Positions 8,178-18,369 of a stretch of 19,634 nt of DNA are shown here, one piece after another. Within the stretch, counting starts at the first letter, position 1, and each line of letters starts with the position of its first letter. Source of the DNA: Asterionellopsis glacialis (taxonomy: Eukaryota; Bacillariophyta; Plagiogrammaphyceae; Rhaphoneidales; Asterionellopsidaceae); NCBI GenBank assembly GCA_014885115.2, contig WKLE02004134.1:7051-26684 (forward strand), written 5' to 3'. Below the pieces are notes generated by a model. It had not been told where the DNA came from. It did not search any database and saw only the letters and a list, made by a program, of their open reading frames with translations. The position numbers and the translations under genes were made by a program.

Positions 8178-11100
8178 TTAGAGTCTGTTGCTGTGCATGT
8201 ATCTCATTCGCTCTTTGACGTCATTGGCTTTTACAAAATCATTTTGCTTTTCGTACCCTTCTATAACTTTTCCATAACATTCTGTACTTAATATCTCTAC
8301 CTTTGGTATACCAGATGTAATCAGTCCTTCGACTTGTTTTAAAATAGAATCGGCAAAGGATATATTATCTTGTTCGTCACTCCGTAAAGCATGATGGCTA
8401 CTTCGAGTTAAGATATCAATCATGATTGAATACGTGAGGGTGTTGGGTTTCATTGTGCGATTACCAGCACGTAATTGCCTTTGTGCTGTTTGATACAACC
8501 TTCTCGCACGTTTGGCAATACTAGCATCATCTACCGCTCGCTTTGCATAGGCTTGAAGCAAAAAATTGATATGATTGATAGAAGGGTGAATAATTGCCCT
8601 ATTATTGCTGCTGTTGTTGTTGTTATGATTGCCACCATCACGGTCATTTTTGTCTCGGTCCTCGCTTTTTCTGTAATTGGTAAATCTAGTGATCAATTCA
8701 TTTACGGTAGATTCCATTTTAGTTAAACTTTCTGTTGTAGATGATCGTGACAAGGCTCTTAATAGACTTTCATACGTCCAAGCCGTGAGAGATACGACAA
8801 GGGAGCGTCCTCGAGCATCTCTTTTGTTAGTAAGCATCTCCAACAAGCTTAATGTCTTTTGTAAGGCTAGCTCAGCATCTGAGTGTTTCGACCATGCTTC
8901 AATAACGTTGTTCCACGTAAATATATTGACTTTCATATCATCATTACCTGCCAGATACCACTCCGTCATTTGCAAAACAATCTTTTCAGCACGATCTTCA
9001 GACCCTTCTTCTGGACAAAGAGCGTGAGCCACGGCTAATGCCATGTAACTAAACCCGTTAGGCTCCATATTGGGAATACCTTCTTCGTGCATTTCTTGCA
9101 TTTGGCTAAATATTGCCTGTGCTCGACGGCCAGAACCTTTACATGGGTCCTTCGTCCATACAAGGATGACATCATTGTACATGTCTACACTAGGTCTAGC
9201 TTCTGGATAGAGACCACTATAATAATGCTCTTCCAATTTGGCGAGGACGATTTCCGCCTTTTCACCAGCACCTTTCGAACCATGCATGGCATAAGAATTG
9301 ATTAATGTTTTGAATGGCGCACCCGTTAGATGGACTGACTTTGGATCCCTGTTAGAGAGTGATAGCATTTGATCAAAGATGATATTTGCACCTATAGGAT
9401 CCTTTTGGTTGGAATAGCATCGAATGGCACACCAAAATGCATGTCCAAGAATTTTAGGATCAGGTGTATCTCCTTGCAGACTGAGGGTTCGCTCAAGCAA
9501 TGTCTTGGCCAATTCACCGTGCCCTTCCTTGTCACTATATGCAAGGGTGTCGATTAATTGACGAAGGCAGTAAGAATCAGCAATAACTTCAGTCTTTCCT
9601 GATGCATACAACTCTTCCATCATTTGGAATATTTCAAGACTATTTTTAGCACTGGCAGGTGCTCGTGCTCTATTCCAACATTTCAGGACGTGTCCGTAAG
9701 CAAATTCATCAGGTTCTTCCAGTACCAATGAAGTACCATTACTAAATCGTCCGATGATCTCACGAAAGAGCTTGTCTGCATGCAATGCTGCATTTGCGTT
9801 GCGATAAAGTCTTGAATATGCCATGATAACTTTATCCAATGTCTTTATTTGGGATGTGGACCACACCCCATCAATTGCATCCTGTTCATGGCGAATTAGC
9901 ATTTTCCGGTATATCCGGTCTGCGTTAGAAACTGCTCTTAGCGTCATAGGGATTTGATTCAAATATGCCATGAGTACATGATGATAGCTCTCTCGATTTG
10001 GCTTGCACTGTTGATTTCCTCGATCATACATCCTTTCCATACGCGATAGCAAGGCTTCCGCTCTTTCTCCTGCTACAAACTGTGCCTTATTGTGTTGTCG
10101 TCTGTGAACTTTTGGATTCGACCACGATTGGAATACTAAATTATATATGTCAGTGTTTGGTCTTAATTTTGGATTGTCATTTTGAGTCTCCAAATGCTTT
10201 AGATATGCCTCTGCAAAAAGTGCTGCTCCATCTTCTTGCGCCCGTGCAAGAGCCGTGAAAAGAAAACGGACAGAATGTATAGTTGGGCCTGATACCCCCC
10301 AACACTGCTCGAGAGTACGGAACAACCACATGGCATCACTTATCCGTCCATGTCTACCAGCACGAAACAGTGCTGCATTCAAGAATTCTTGATCAGGAAA
10401 GTACCCTTCATTTTCTGTTTTTCGGTACAAAATCATGGCATTATGCAATACATCTAATAAATGGCCATATGACTTTCGATCACGACGAGTCGATAGATAT
10501 TCTAGTAACCACTCAAAGACATCTGGTGTCGGAAGAAATGCATCATCCTTTTCCAATTCAGCCATTTCAAGCATAGCCTTGTATAGAGGATACAACTTGG
10601 ATTGTACCTTTTCATTTCTCAATAGCTCCAAGGTAGTAATGAAGTAATCTGGAGGTGGCTTTAAACCCTCATCGTGCACACGTACATCCTTTGATAATTG
10701 GTATTGTCGTTTCCAAAAAAATAGCAAGGTACTAGCATAGCCCGCATGGTACTCTCTTGATATGGTATTGTGTGTTGGGATTTTCTTGGTAGATGGATAC
10801 GCATGTGCTCTCCAGAGCAATTCCAACGATACTCTGGTAGGGACGATCCCTGTAAAATTTGCCCCTCTCAACAATGTTTTGGCTTGCATTATCCCATCTT
10901 CTTCTTGACTTCGCAGATAAGCGCGTATTAAATGTTCTTGTGCCAAGGCAAACAATGACCGTATTCTTGCATCCTTACTGTTTTCATCAAAAATGTGGGT
11001 ATTGTCATCGATAGCTGATGACGAACGAGTGTTACTTATATAGGATGCATTGTAATCTTTCCAAGTGAACAGTAGCTTACGAAATCCTATATTTAGTTGT

Positions 11101-11552
11101 TCCTTGGATATACTTGCTTGTTCTAACGGGACATCAGTTTGAAGTTCCAAAAACATCTCCTTGATACCTTGCGTAGTCAGCTCAAACGGTCTTACTGATG
11201 GAAATTCTTCCATTACATTTTCATCTTCTTGTTCGGAATTCTCAGTATTATCTGATTGTTCCTTCCTCGTTACAAGTGGCAAAGTTGTATGTTGCGTATG
11301 AGTCTCCGATAACTCGTCCAAGTTACTATTATTTTCATCTGCAGCTTGACAACAGCTTGGTTGTCTCAATCTTATTGCTTTGGGTTTCATGAAGTTACGG
11401 GCAGGATATGGAATAGCCAAGGTGAAGGCTCTGACAATTGAAGCTTTCGCAAGGAGGACAAGGAGTAAGAATATTCTTCTAGTACTTCGACCGGTGCCAC
11501 CTTTCCTCCACTGTTGCACCATCATACCGCCTTCACATGTATTTGGATTCAT
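8178..11552 (-). CDS. Pentatricopeptide-repeat protein, probably organelle (plastid) targeted (1124 aa)
   Basis: PPR proteins bind organelle RNA in processing, editing or translation. The single open frame of 3375 nt starts at ATG 11552. A hydrophobic segment at about 27-40 is followed by I-V-R-A-F-T-L-A with Phe at 43, then a basic, acidic-poor stretch; this matches a heterokont bipartite plastid signal with Phe after the cleavage site. From about 230 on, helical units of roughly 35 residues repeat, recognisable by openings such as R-P-N-T-D-I-Y-N, K-P-N-R-E-S-Y-H, R-P-S-V-D-M-Y-N, K-V-N-I-F-T-W-N and K-P-N-T-L-T-Y-S. A low-complexity Asp/Asn insertion (codons around 8590-8660) interrupts the C-terminal third. 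It is convergent with the helicase gene, 147 bp between stops. I cannot name its RNA target. Confidence 0.88.
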   Translation of the reverse strand: MNPNTCEGGMMVQQWRKGGTGRSTRRIFLLLVLLAKASIVRAFTLAIPYPARNFMKPKAIRLRQPSCCQAADENNSNLDELSETHTQHTTLPLVTRKEQSDNTENSEQEDENVMEEFPSVRPFELTTQGIKEMFLELQTDVPLEQASISKEQLNIGFRKLLFTWKDYNASYISNTRSSSAIDDNTHIFDENSKDARIRSLFALAQEHLIRAYLRSQEEDGIMQAKTLLRGANFTGIVPTRVSLELLWRAHAYPSTKKIPTHNTISREYHAGYASTLLFFWKRQYQLSKDVRVHDEGLKPPPDYFITTLELLRNEKVQSKLYPLYKAMLEMAELEKDDAFLPTPDVFEWLLEYLSTRRDRKSYGHLLDVLHNAMILYRKTENEGYFPDQEFLNAALFRAGRHGRISDAMWLFRTLEQCWGVSGPTIHSVRFLFTALARAQEDGAALFAEAYLKHLETQNDNPKLRPNTDIYNLVFQSWSNPKVHRRQHNKAQFVAGERAEALLSRMERMYDRGNQQCKPNRESYHHVLMAYLNQIPMTLRAVSNADRIYRKMLIRHEQDAIDGVWSTSQIKTLDKVIMAYSRLYRNANAALHADKLFREIIGRFSNGTSLVLEEPDEFAYGHVLKCWNRARAPASAKNSLEIFQMMEELYASGKTEVIADSYCLRQLIDTLAYSDKEGHGELAKTLLERTLSLQGDTPDPKILGHAFWCAIRCYSNQKDPIGANIIFDQMLSLSNRDPKSVHLTGAPFKTLINSYAMHGSKGAGEKAEIVLAKLEEHYYSGLYPEARPSVDMYNDVILVWTKDPCKGSGRRAQAIFSQMQEMHEEGIPNMEPNGFSYMALAVAHALCPEEGSEDRAEKIVLQMTEWYLAGNDDMKVNIFTWNNVIEAWSKHSDAELALQKTLSLLEMLTNKRDARGRSLVVSLTAWTYESLLRALSRSSTTESLTKMESTVNELITRFTNYRKSEDRDKNDRDGGNHNNNNSSNNRAIIHPSINHINFLLQAYAKRAVDDASIAKRARRLYQTAQRQLRAGNRTMKPNTLTYSIMIDILTRSSHHALRSDEQDNISFADSILKQVEGLITSGIPKVEILSTECYGKVIEGYEKQNDFVKANDVKERMRYMHSNRL

Positions 11553-12127
11553 ACTGGTTTGCTATCTTTCTGACATTTCCAACAAGAATAATGGGACCTC
11601 TATAGTCAGTACTTTTCTATTAGCTTCTACAAGAAAGCGCCATGAGCCATCAGTGGGGTGAGTGATCGAACAACTCTCCACTAGAGAGAGAGATCCTGTA
11701 GATACTTTCCTGATGATGGATGATGGATGTGCGATGATGTGTCGTTGGTCGTTCGTCGTTTGTTTTCGTCCGGTTTCACCAGTCTCGACCATGTCACACA
11801 CAAGCTATTAGATTACTCCTAGTCCTAATCTATTGGTTGTCCCCTACATTGGGTAGAGATAACCCCAACTCTACTGTTGTCATAAGGACATTACTCATAG
11901 TCCTACGGACCGTATGCCTCTGTGAAATATCGTCGCCATCCCGCGTCTCAAATTCTTTTCGACGTGCACGGTAGGCAAGGGAGTATGTTCGGGGATGGGC
12001 AGTGGACCAGACCCACACAGCGACAAAGAAGAAAACGGAAGTTCCTATTCTTTGTTTGAAGTAGCCTGCGATAGTGAAACGATTGGTTCCTGATAAGTGT
12101 AAAATCCACTGAAAATACAATACAACC
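11553..12127. other. PPR upstream region and border of the repeat-rich part
   Basis: It should contain the PPR promoter. There are simple GA and GATGAT runs at 11680-11740. At 11809-11832 a 7-bp inverted repeat (TAGATTA/TAATCTA) surrounds 10 bp, followed by GGTTGTC and GATAACC arms at about 11835-11863. This may mark the end of an old mobile element, but I could not find its partner end. No convincing gene seen. Confidence 0.4.
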
Positions 12128-13288
12128 ATGGTTTCCAACGACAATGCCAGGTTGTCTTTCATGCAAACATTATGCAATTTATTGTCCAAAGCACTCATGG
12201 CACTCCAGTTGCACATATCACATTATTGGTTGGTCTGAACAGAGGATCATTGTTGTCAACTGCTCATGACGCTGCTGCGAGCCTACCCATTCCACCTACC
12301 ACAGGCACTATGGGCCTTTCTCTACTACCAGAATTTGGGAAAGGACTCTGTGCTTCTCTTCCAGAGCTGCCAGCATGAGGGTGTCCCAGAACACTTGCCC
12401 TCCCCTGCTACCGCTGATCCCTGGGGTGGTACTCCTATCACCTAAACACAATCACCTGCCTTACTGCAACAAGCGCAAGCACAGAGGTCTCCCACAGATA
12501 CCACAGGCATCCCAGCTGGGCCTGACCCTGGGCAGATGTGTACTGTACAACCTGCACCCATACCACAGCTGCCAGCCCCACCAAACCCAGTCCCTTGTTT
12601 GTTGTTTGCATGTTTGCATGAAGAGGATTCCACCACTATTGTTGTGCAGCTTAAAACCTGCAACATGTTCCATTCCAATGCAGACAGACAAGCAGCCAGG
12701 GATCTGGTGGATACACTTGCCACACAATCAAAAGCTTTTTGCCTCCTTTTCCAAGGATCCATGGATAATTGTTGTCATATCATACATTCTGTTTGTAGAT
12801 TTGTAGCCCCTCTGGGCACTACAGCCCCAGCTTCTATTATGGGTACATATGTTGCCTTTCAACAAGGCTTAGCTGCAAATTACGGCAATTTAGATGGGGA
12901 ATTTTGGGGTATTTTCAACATTCCCGTGTTTTGGCTTTGGCAACATAAATTGCCTGGTAATTGATGGTAATTTATATACATATGCAGACATAAATATATA
13001 TATTAGTTCTAAGAAATTACATTCTCACTAGCAAAATTACCAAAAATGTTGCTGTGGCACATAACCTGTGGTACATGCTCTTAACTTCTATGATTGCTGG
13101 TATGTTTTCTTGTAGAAATATACGCAGTGCTGTAGAATTTTTTTGCAGGCAATTTTCATGCGGTGACAAAAAAATTGCATCGGAAAATGGCAGTTGCAAA
13201 TTCTTAAACAACAACAAACAACAAACAACCTTTTTACAAAATATAAAACTATATCATTCAATCGATCATCTGTCAAAAAATAATCTGA

Positions 13289-13653
13289 TTGATTGTTGTG
13301 TGTAGAAATGTAAAATTGAAGGAGAAATTGATAAAAAAAACAATCACGTCTTTTTTTTGTTGTAAACACAAAAATGATTAAAAATCAACAACCAACCAAT
13401 TACAGCAAAAATTAAATGCATCGAGGTCTTCCTCTTTTATTGAATAATATGTTCCTTGATTGTTGTGTTCGTTGAATTGTTATTGGTGAAGAATTAGTTT
13501 CTTGAAAAACATAACAATCAACCAGTTGAAAGTAAAAAAAATTATATCAGTCAATCTGCCCTAGATTAATTGTTGGAGAGGTTGATTGTTGAATTTTTTG
13601 ACCACTTTTTTGTTGTTGTCTTTTGAAAAATACGCCATTGTCGTTGATTGTTG
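13289..13653 (+). repeat. Repeated TTGATTGTTG motif inside the transposon
   Basis: Four exact copies at 13289-13298, 13456-13465, 13582-13591 and 13644-13653, with near copies and reverse-oriented CAATCAAC between them (about 13515). They all lie in the right half of the element. Sub-terminal repeats in such elements can be transposase-binding sites; that role is inference. Confidence 0.7.
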
Positions 13654-13690
13654 GTTGCGAGCTTGATGGAGAAAGAATATTATTATGTAT

Positions 13691-13785
13691 GCCAGTACTG
13701 GCAGTGTAGAAATGTACAGTGTTTTCTGAAATTGCCGTATTTCAGAAAATGTGCCAGTACTGACAATGTAGAGACGTACAAGGCC
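13691..13785. repeat. Palindrome, hairpin and direct repeat near the right end of the transposon
   Basis: GCCAGTACTGGC (13691-13702) is a perfect palindrome. A perfect 11-bp stem with 6-nt loop lies at 13722-13749 (TTTTCTGAAAT, loop TGCCGT, ATTTCAGAAAA). The block starting GCCAGTACTG at 13691 recurs at 13753 with a few changes. Confidence 0.85.
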
Positions 13786-15796
13786 AAGATTCCCGTATTT
13801 TGGCCATTTCAGAATTTTTTTATTACCGATTACTGTTGTTGAGCGGTAAGGTAATCACCAAAATTGCCGCAGTACTAGTTTGGGTCAATTACCTGAGATT
13901 ACTGCCGGGGTCAAGCGGTAATCTAAATTGCAGTAATTTGCAGCTAAGCAACAAGGTGATGGGATTTCAGGTTCTTTTGTTCCCATTGTATTAGATGTGA
14001 CGTGGCTTGAGGCCCAAGCTGCTCTCACTTCCACCCCTGGCACAGCCATCAATAAAACAAAGTCCTCATGGTTTTGGACACCTGCAAAGCTTCCCTTGTC
14101 ATGGTCTGCCCATTGGTGCTCATCCCAACTGCATGCACACATTTTGTCCATGAGCAACAACCACTACCACATGTAGCTAGACAACTGTTCCTTGAAAAAA
14201 ATATGGCTTGGCCAGAGGCCGACAAACACAAGGCGGCCTATTTGTTGGACTGGTGTGTGGTGGCAAGTGTCACCCAAATGCTGCAAAGTACTCACTTGCT
14301 GCTTGGTCTCCCTCTTGCCAATAACAACACACCCACCCCATTGTTCCATGCATGGTGCTGCCAGCACCTGGAGCGCATCAAGACTCTACTATCCACATCT
14401 AGTCTTGCCCAACTACCAACCAATCCAATAATAGTAAATGTACCATGCCACAACCTAGATGACTTGGATCAAGCATATCTCCAAGGTGCACTAACACAAG
14501 AACATTTACAGCACACCACAACTCCATCAAGTACAAAGTACACTCAAAAACAAATGGCCATGCTACAAGGTTATGCCGGGTTAACCACCCATGAGCGCCA
14601 CCTTCCCCCTTCTGTGTGACAACAACTGGAAGATGCCAAATTGTGGAGGGATGCTGCCATCACACTCACCAAAGTCTTCAATGATAACCCATTGGAACAG
14701 GTTCTTGATATACTGTTTCATAAAGAACTTACAGAAGACATCTGGAAACTGCAATTTATGTGTGCACATCTCAATGTGCCACAGAGGCATCACTCCACTG
14801 GCTGTCTCAGTCCTTACTTTAACAGAACAACTTGAACTCCATCAACATGATGAAGCAATTGACAGTGCAACAGCGAAAAGAATCTCTGATGCAAACTTGG
14901 CTTTTGGAGACGAGGAGCATGTTTTGGGAGATTCTCATAGAGCTTCCTATACCTTAACATATGAGGCTTTATTTAAGGTTTCTACAGCCAAAAGCATTGT
15001 AAGTGGGATTTCATTTCACCCAAAAGGTACAGGCACTCCTATCATCCATTTATACCTTCCACTTAGTAGGAGTAGACAACCAGGATGAGGTACAAAAAGG
15101 ACAGTACAAAAAGTACCTTATGTACATGTAGCAAGATAATTGGCCTATGCACTGTACCAGATACTACTTTTATCAATTCCCATTATGGTATTGCAGGTAG
15201 ACTCTCACCAGTATGGTACAGTTCAAGATAGTCAATAGTATGGTATGGAGCTTGTAGAAGGGGCAATTGTACAAGTCACCAGCAAATGTATCTATAGTCC
15301 TGTAAAGATCACCAAAAGTGCCAAATGTGCCATCAATTCAAAAAAGTGGGGGGAAGTCTGTGCTTTGTTCATTGTCACTAATCTTAATAATTCTTCCAGA
15401 TATCATACAATACAAAATATCGCAAGCAATAAAAATTACACAATGCAATTTTTCTTTTCTTTTTTTTAGTGAGAATTATTTCTGAAAGGACCTTTCATCA
15501 AAGTACAGCAGTGACACAACTTATAAAACAAAGGAGTACTGATACTGTTATCTTTGCTCTAAAGTTTATGATTCATGTGCAGTTTACTGCTGGTTATAAG
15601 CTATAATCATCTGAAATATAGTAATGCTGCAAAAAAAATATTTTTACTTGACACGGCATCATTTAAATATGTTTCTATTTTTAAAAAATTAAGATGACAA
15701 TGAGATGATAAAAACAATTGTAGAAGTATAATGATCTAAACAAATAAACATTGATTTTTAGTACTTTCTTTTATTTACAGTACTAGTAGAGGATTT

Positions 15797-15946
15797 CTAC
15801 TTCCCATCCTCATCCTTGTCCTCATCTTCAACTTTGTCTGGAAATGGTGCTCTCATTGGATCCGTCCACTCCTGGTCATAGTTTGGAACTTCAAACAGTT
15901 TTTTACTACCTACATCAAAAAAAGTTGTGCGAACACAGCACAAGCT
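15797..15946 (-). CDS. Possible C-terminal exon of a minus-strand gene, acidic tail
   Basis: After an acceptor-like TTTAG on the minus strand (15950-15947), 49 codons stay open to TAG 15799-15797. They read F-F-D-V-G-S-K-K-L-F-E-V-P-N-Y-D-Q-E-W-T-D-P, then an acidic Asp/Glu/Lys tail. Composition is protein-like, but I found no upstream exon. A plus-strand frame through 15844-16062 also looks partly coding, so the strand is uncertain. Confidence 0.3.
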   Translation of the reverse strand, partial: SLCCVRTTFFDVGSKKLFEVPNYDQEWTDPMRAPFPDKVEDEDKDEDGK

Positions 15947-16356
15947 CTAAAGCACATACTGTGCTTGTTAATATTGTGACAGAAACTGTCTTGAAGAACT
16001 TTGAATGTTTTTATGATCCTCTTCTTGTCATTCTAGGACCTAAGTATTCCATACTGGTATAGCCTACCTGGTACTCTTACTTTTTGCTCTATTCCTCCAG
16101 CATTTCCATATTGATGGAAGCAGTTGTTGTGTCCTGGTAGAAGATTTATGGTACTGTACAGTACTGCTCAGACCAGACCAATTTCCTGCTGTTGTGACAT
16201 CCTACGTATAACTTGGTACATAGTGTACAGAAAAAAATCTCTTTTCACACAATGAGAAACATCATCTTCTATTTTGACTTGTTTTTTGAACAACATCAAT
16301 GGCGGCATAAATTGAATAACTAGAAAGACAGATTTAAAAAATCAGGTGAGCAGTTA
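15947..16356. other. Spacer between decayed genes, with a perfect GTAC palindrome
   Basis: No sure gene. GTACTGTACAGTAC at 16151-16164 is a perfect 14-bp palindrome. The last 30 bases, in frame with the gene that follows, look coding from about 16324 after an acceptor-like ACTAG, so that gene may have an earlier exon in this stretch. Confidence 0.4.
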
Positions 16357-17311
16357 ATGCAGAAAAATGGTGGGGAAGAAGCCAGTTTGTTGGAACAAAG
16401 AAGCAAATACAGAGTTTATAAAATACTTGACAGAGCTGAAGGATTTGATCCTGAAGAATTCACTCATAATTATGTTGTTCCAAAGGTGCAGAGTTGTAAC
16501 AATGACACACTCAAGCAGTATTTGAGCTCCAAAATGGGTGGACATCACAAAAATAAGAACAATTCAAAGATTCTTTGTGTTTATGAGAGAGGGGCAAGTG
16601 AGTATATCATTTTCAATGCAAAGAAAAGAAACTGGTGAAACCAACATCCTTCCAGTATGTAATCCAAATGGAAGCTTGATTAAATGCATCTATTTGATTG
16701 TTACTTCTTATCCTAATGACTCTTTTTGGTTTTGTCACAGGTAAATTCTTTGCTGACAAAGAAAAAACTGGAAAAAGGTCAACAGCAGCTTCTGAGGTCA
16801 CTACCAAAGAACAAGAAGAAGCAGAAGAAATTCTTTCTAAAAACAAAAAAGAAAATCAAGAAATGCCACAAAAAAAGAAGACTCCCACCAGCAAGAAGAA
16901 AAAGGATGCTTCTAATCCCACCCCTGAAGCCCCTTGCCCTGGTTTTGGTACTCCTCCTGGTGCTGCATCCCGGACTCTAGGTTTTTGGACTCTGATGCTG
17001 ATGCTGGCCTTGCTGATCAACTCAGGAAGACAGTAAGATTATTAGATGATTGTGATGTTGATCTTGATCAACAATATCCAATCTCACAATGTGTTTTCAT
17101 GAGTCCCAGCAGCACAACTTGATATATTTGGACTTCTATTGAGCTGCAAGGAAGTATTCAAGAGGATCAAATCAAAGCAAAAATCATCAAAAACGGGAAT
17201 GCTGTGAACAACATCAAAATTTCAATTCCAAAGGGTGGTCCTGTAACTGACCCTGAATATGTTTTGTTAAAGTTTCAGGGGACGAAAACTGCTCATCCTC
17301 TGTACCAGTAG
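16357..17311 (+). pseudogene. Second decayed spliced gene of unrecognised family
   Basis: The first part (16357-16597) codes a charged helical segment with R-V-Y-K-I-L-D-R-A-E-G-F-D-P-E-E-F. A GT-AG intron 16598-16740 (donor GTGAGT, acceptor TTTTGTCACAG) joins E-R-G-A to S-K-F-F-A-D-K in frame. Next comes a Lys/Glu-rich coiled-coil or nuclear-type basic stretch (about 16741-16915) and a Pro/Gly-rich linker. The coding frame then shifts by one near 16975-16990, continues through D-S-D-A-D-A-G-L-A-D-Q-L, meets TGA 17120-17122, and goes on with I-E-L-Q-G-S-I-Q and P-E-Y-V-L-L-K-F-Q-G to TAG 17309-17311. The good splice sites suggest it was once a host-type gene or an intron-bearing element gene. 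No domain recognised. Confidence 0.5.
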
Positions 17312-17360
17312 GACTACAGCCCTGATTCACATTCATGGATCTGATGGATAAATACCCTTG

Positions 17361-17380
17361 GTAGTCCTTAGTAGGACTAC
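17361..17380. repeat. Perfect 8-bp stem hairpin
   Basis: GTAGTCCT (17361-17368), loop TAGT, AGGACTAC (17373-17380). The right arm also occurs at 17308-17317. Another perfect 8-bp stem is at 18962-18981 (CACTGTAC, loop ACAG, GTACAGTG). No T-run follows either, so I do not call them terminators. Confidence 0.8.
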
Positions 17381-17609
17381 TCTCTGTAAGTACGCTATTC
17401 CAAATCAGAGTCGCAACAATGTACCAGAACACAAGCAACATAAAAGCATGTGTGTACAGCATGTACCTGGTAACTCCCAATTGCACAAAGTCCTGTATCT
17501 TTTGAAAGGTTAATCCAAGTTTTCAATTCCTCTTTTTACCAAGGACCTAGAGGACCTTCCAGGTGGTAGTTTTACCTGTACCAAGTACCTAAAAAGTACA
17601 TGATATCAG

Positions 17610-17779
17610 GTAGTCGTAGAATATTACGTAGGCTAGAGGATCAATGTTTTGAATTTGATCCCTACATAAAATATTTTTACAGAGCTCCTAAAATGAGTAC
17701 AATGTGTCATATTCCAACTGATACTGTTCAAAAAATAAAACGGAATTTTTCCAACTCAGAGTATTGGTTCAATGTTTAG
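17610..17779 (+). pseudogene. Isolated coding-like exon
   Basis: After an acceptor-like GATATCAG (ending 17609), the frame beginning S-R-R-I-L-R-R-L-E-D-Q-C stays open for 55 codons to TAG 17777-17779. It includes F-D-P-Y-I-K-Y-F-Y-R-A-P. It is in the same frame number as the end of the preceding decayed gene and could be its last exon, but no donor gives a clean join. Family unknown. Confidence 0.35.
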
Positions 17780-18369
17780 TTTTAAGGAAATGTATCCAAT
17801 CTTTGCACTGCTTCAGTGTCCGTCTGTCATGAAGGTAAAAAAATTGTGAGAAAAGGGGTGGGAAATTTGCACTGAGCTACAGAAAATTGTATACAGTATT
17901 ATCCATTCCCCGTCTTGCTGAGATCTTTCCAAAACTGTGTAGAGAAAGCAATACAGGGGTGCTCCTTGATTTTAAAAAACTTTTAGAATAAGGGTTAATT
18001 TAACAACTTCAAACTTCTTCCTTATTTCTGGTAGTTTAATAAAAATAAAAAAATAAATGGCCTTAGCACACTTAATTTTAACAAGTTTTTGTTGTTAAAT
18101 TAGTACCAAGTTCTAAGTAAATAGTAGGTGCTAATTACATATAATGGATCACTAGTATTATTTATTCACATGAAAAATTGCTTGTTACACTACTTTGGTG
18201 CCCTAATCTTGTTTCCTAATGGTGAGATGCAGTTGTAGCATAGTAGAGTAGTAAAAATTGTCTATTATACATGTATTTTAACATCAATGTTATACAGATA
18301 TTTTTTGGAAAAGTTGATGTAGGGAAAACAAGATTTCCTTATTGAAAATAGCATACTGTACCTGGTAGT
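17780..18369. other. AT-rich spacer
   Basis: No gene, RNA or clear repeat seen; many short A/T runs. The 9-mer TACCTGGTA found here at about 18359 also occurs near 16068 and 17463, hinting at a shared repeat background. Confidence 0.5.

Larger units (their letters stand above)
12868..13948. mobile_element. Non-autonomous DNA transposon (MITE-like), 28-bp TIRs, 8-bp target duplication
   Basis: The left terminal repeat 12868-12895 and the right one 13921-13948 are inverted copies, 27 of 28 identical, beginning CTTAGCTGCAAATTAC. The target-site duplication CAACAAGG flanks them at 12860-12867 and 13949-13956. Removing the element and one duplication restores an open frame (F-Q-Q-G then D-G-I-S-G-S) in the interrupted gene, which independently confirms both ends. 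No transposase-like frame lies inside. Target duplications of 8 bp are typical of hAT and some other superfamilies, but the termini do not match the usual hAT consensus, so I leave the superfamily open. Confidence 0.9.
12128..15606 (+). pseudogene. Multi-lesion, formerly spliced gene of unrecognised family
   Basis: A coding-like frame starts at ATG 12128 (context ACCATGG) with M-V-S-N-D-N-A-R and can be followed to TAA 15604-15606. The product is helical at first, then Pro/Gln-rich (about 12450-12595), then mixed alpha/beta. Breaks, in order: TGA 12236, TAA 12443, a 1081-bp transposon at 12868-13948, a frame change between about 14056 and 14110, TGA 14617, a frame change near 14770, another near 15000-15050, and TAG 15236. 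An intron 15090-15196 (GTACAA to TTGCAG) joins V-D-N-Q-D-E to V-D-S-H-Q-Y in frame. A strong pyrimidine tract and acceptor at 15449-15469 leads into a last exon 15470-15606 with I-I-S-E-R-T-F-H. I recognise no domain. It may be a repeat-family or transposon-encoded gene. Confidence 0.55.

Noticed and set aside
11809..12080. Solo LTR of a Copia-type element
   Set aside because: The TATTAGATTAC-like start and inverted arms are suggestive, but no 5-bp target duplication, opposite end or internal retroelement domain was found.
12868..13948. Transposase gene inside the inverted-repeat element
   Set aside because: The open frames inside (such as 13088-13369 minus) are short, low in complexity and lack any transposase motif.
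14068..14619. Independent intact gene of 183 codons
   Set aside because: It is an internal piece of the longer decayed gene: coding composition continues past its TGA in the same frame and before its ATG in another frame.
17214..17486. Minus-strand 90-aa membrane protein
   Set aside because: Much of it is antisense to the plus-strand decayed gene, and the hydrophobic run lies in repeat-like sequence without splice or start support.
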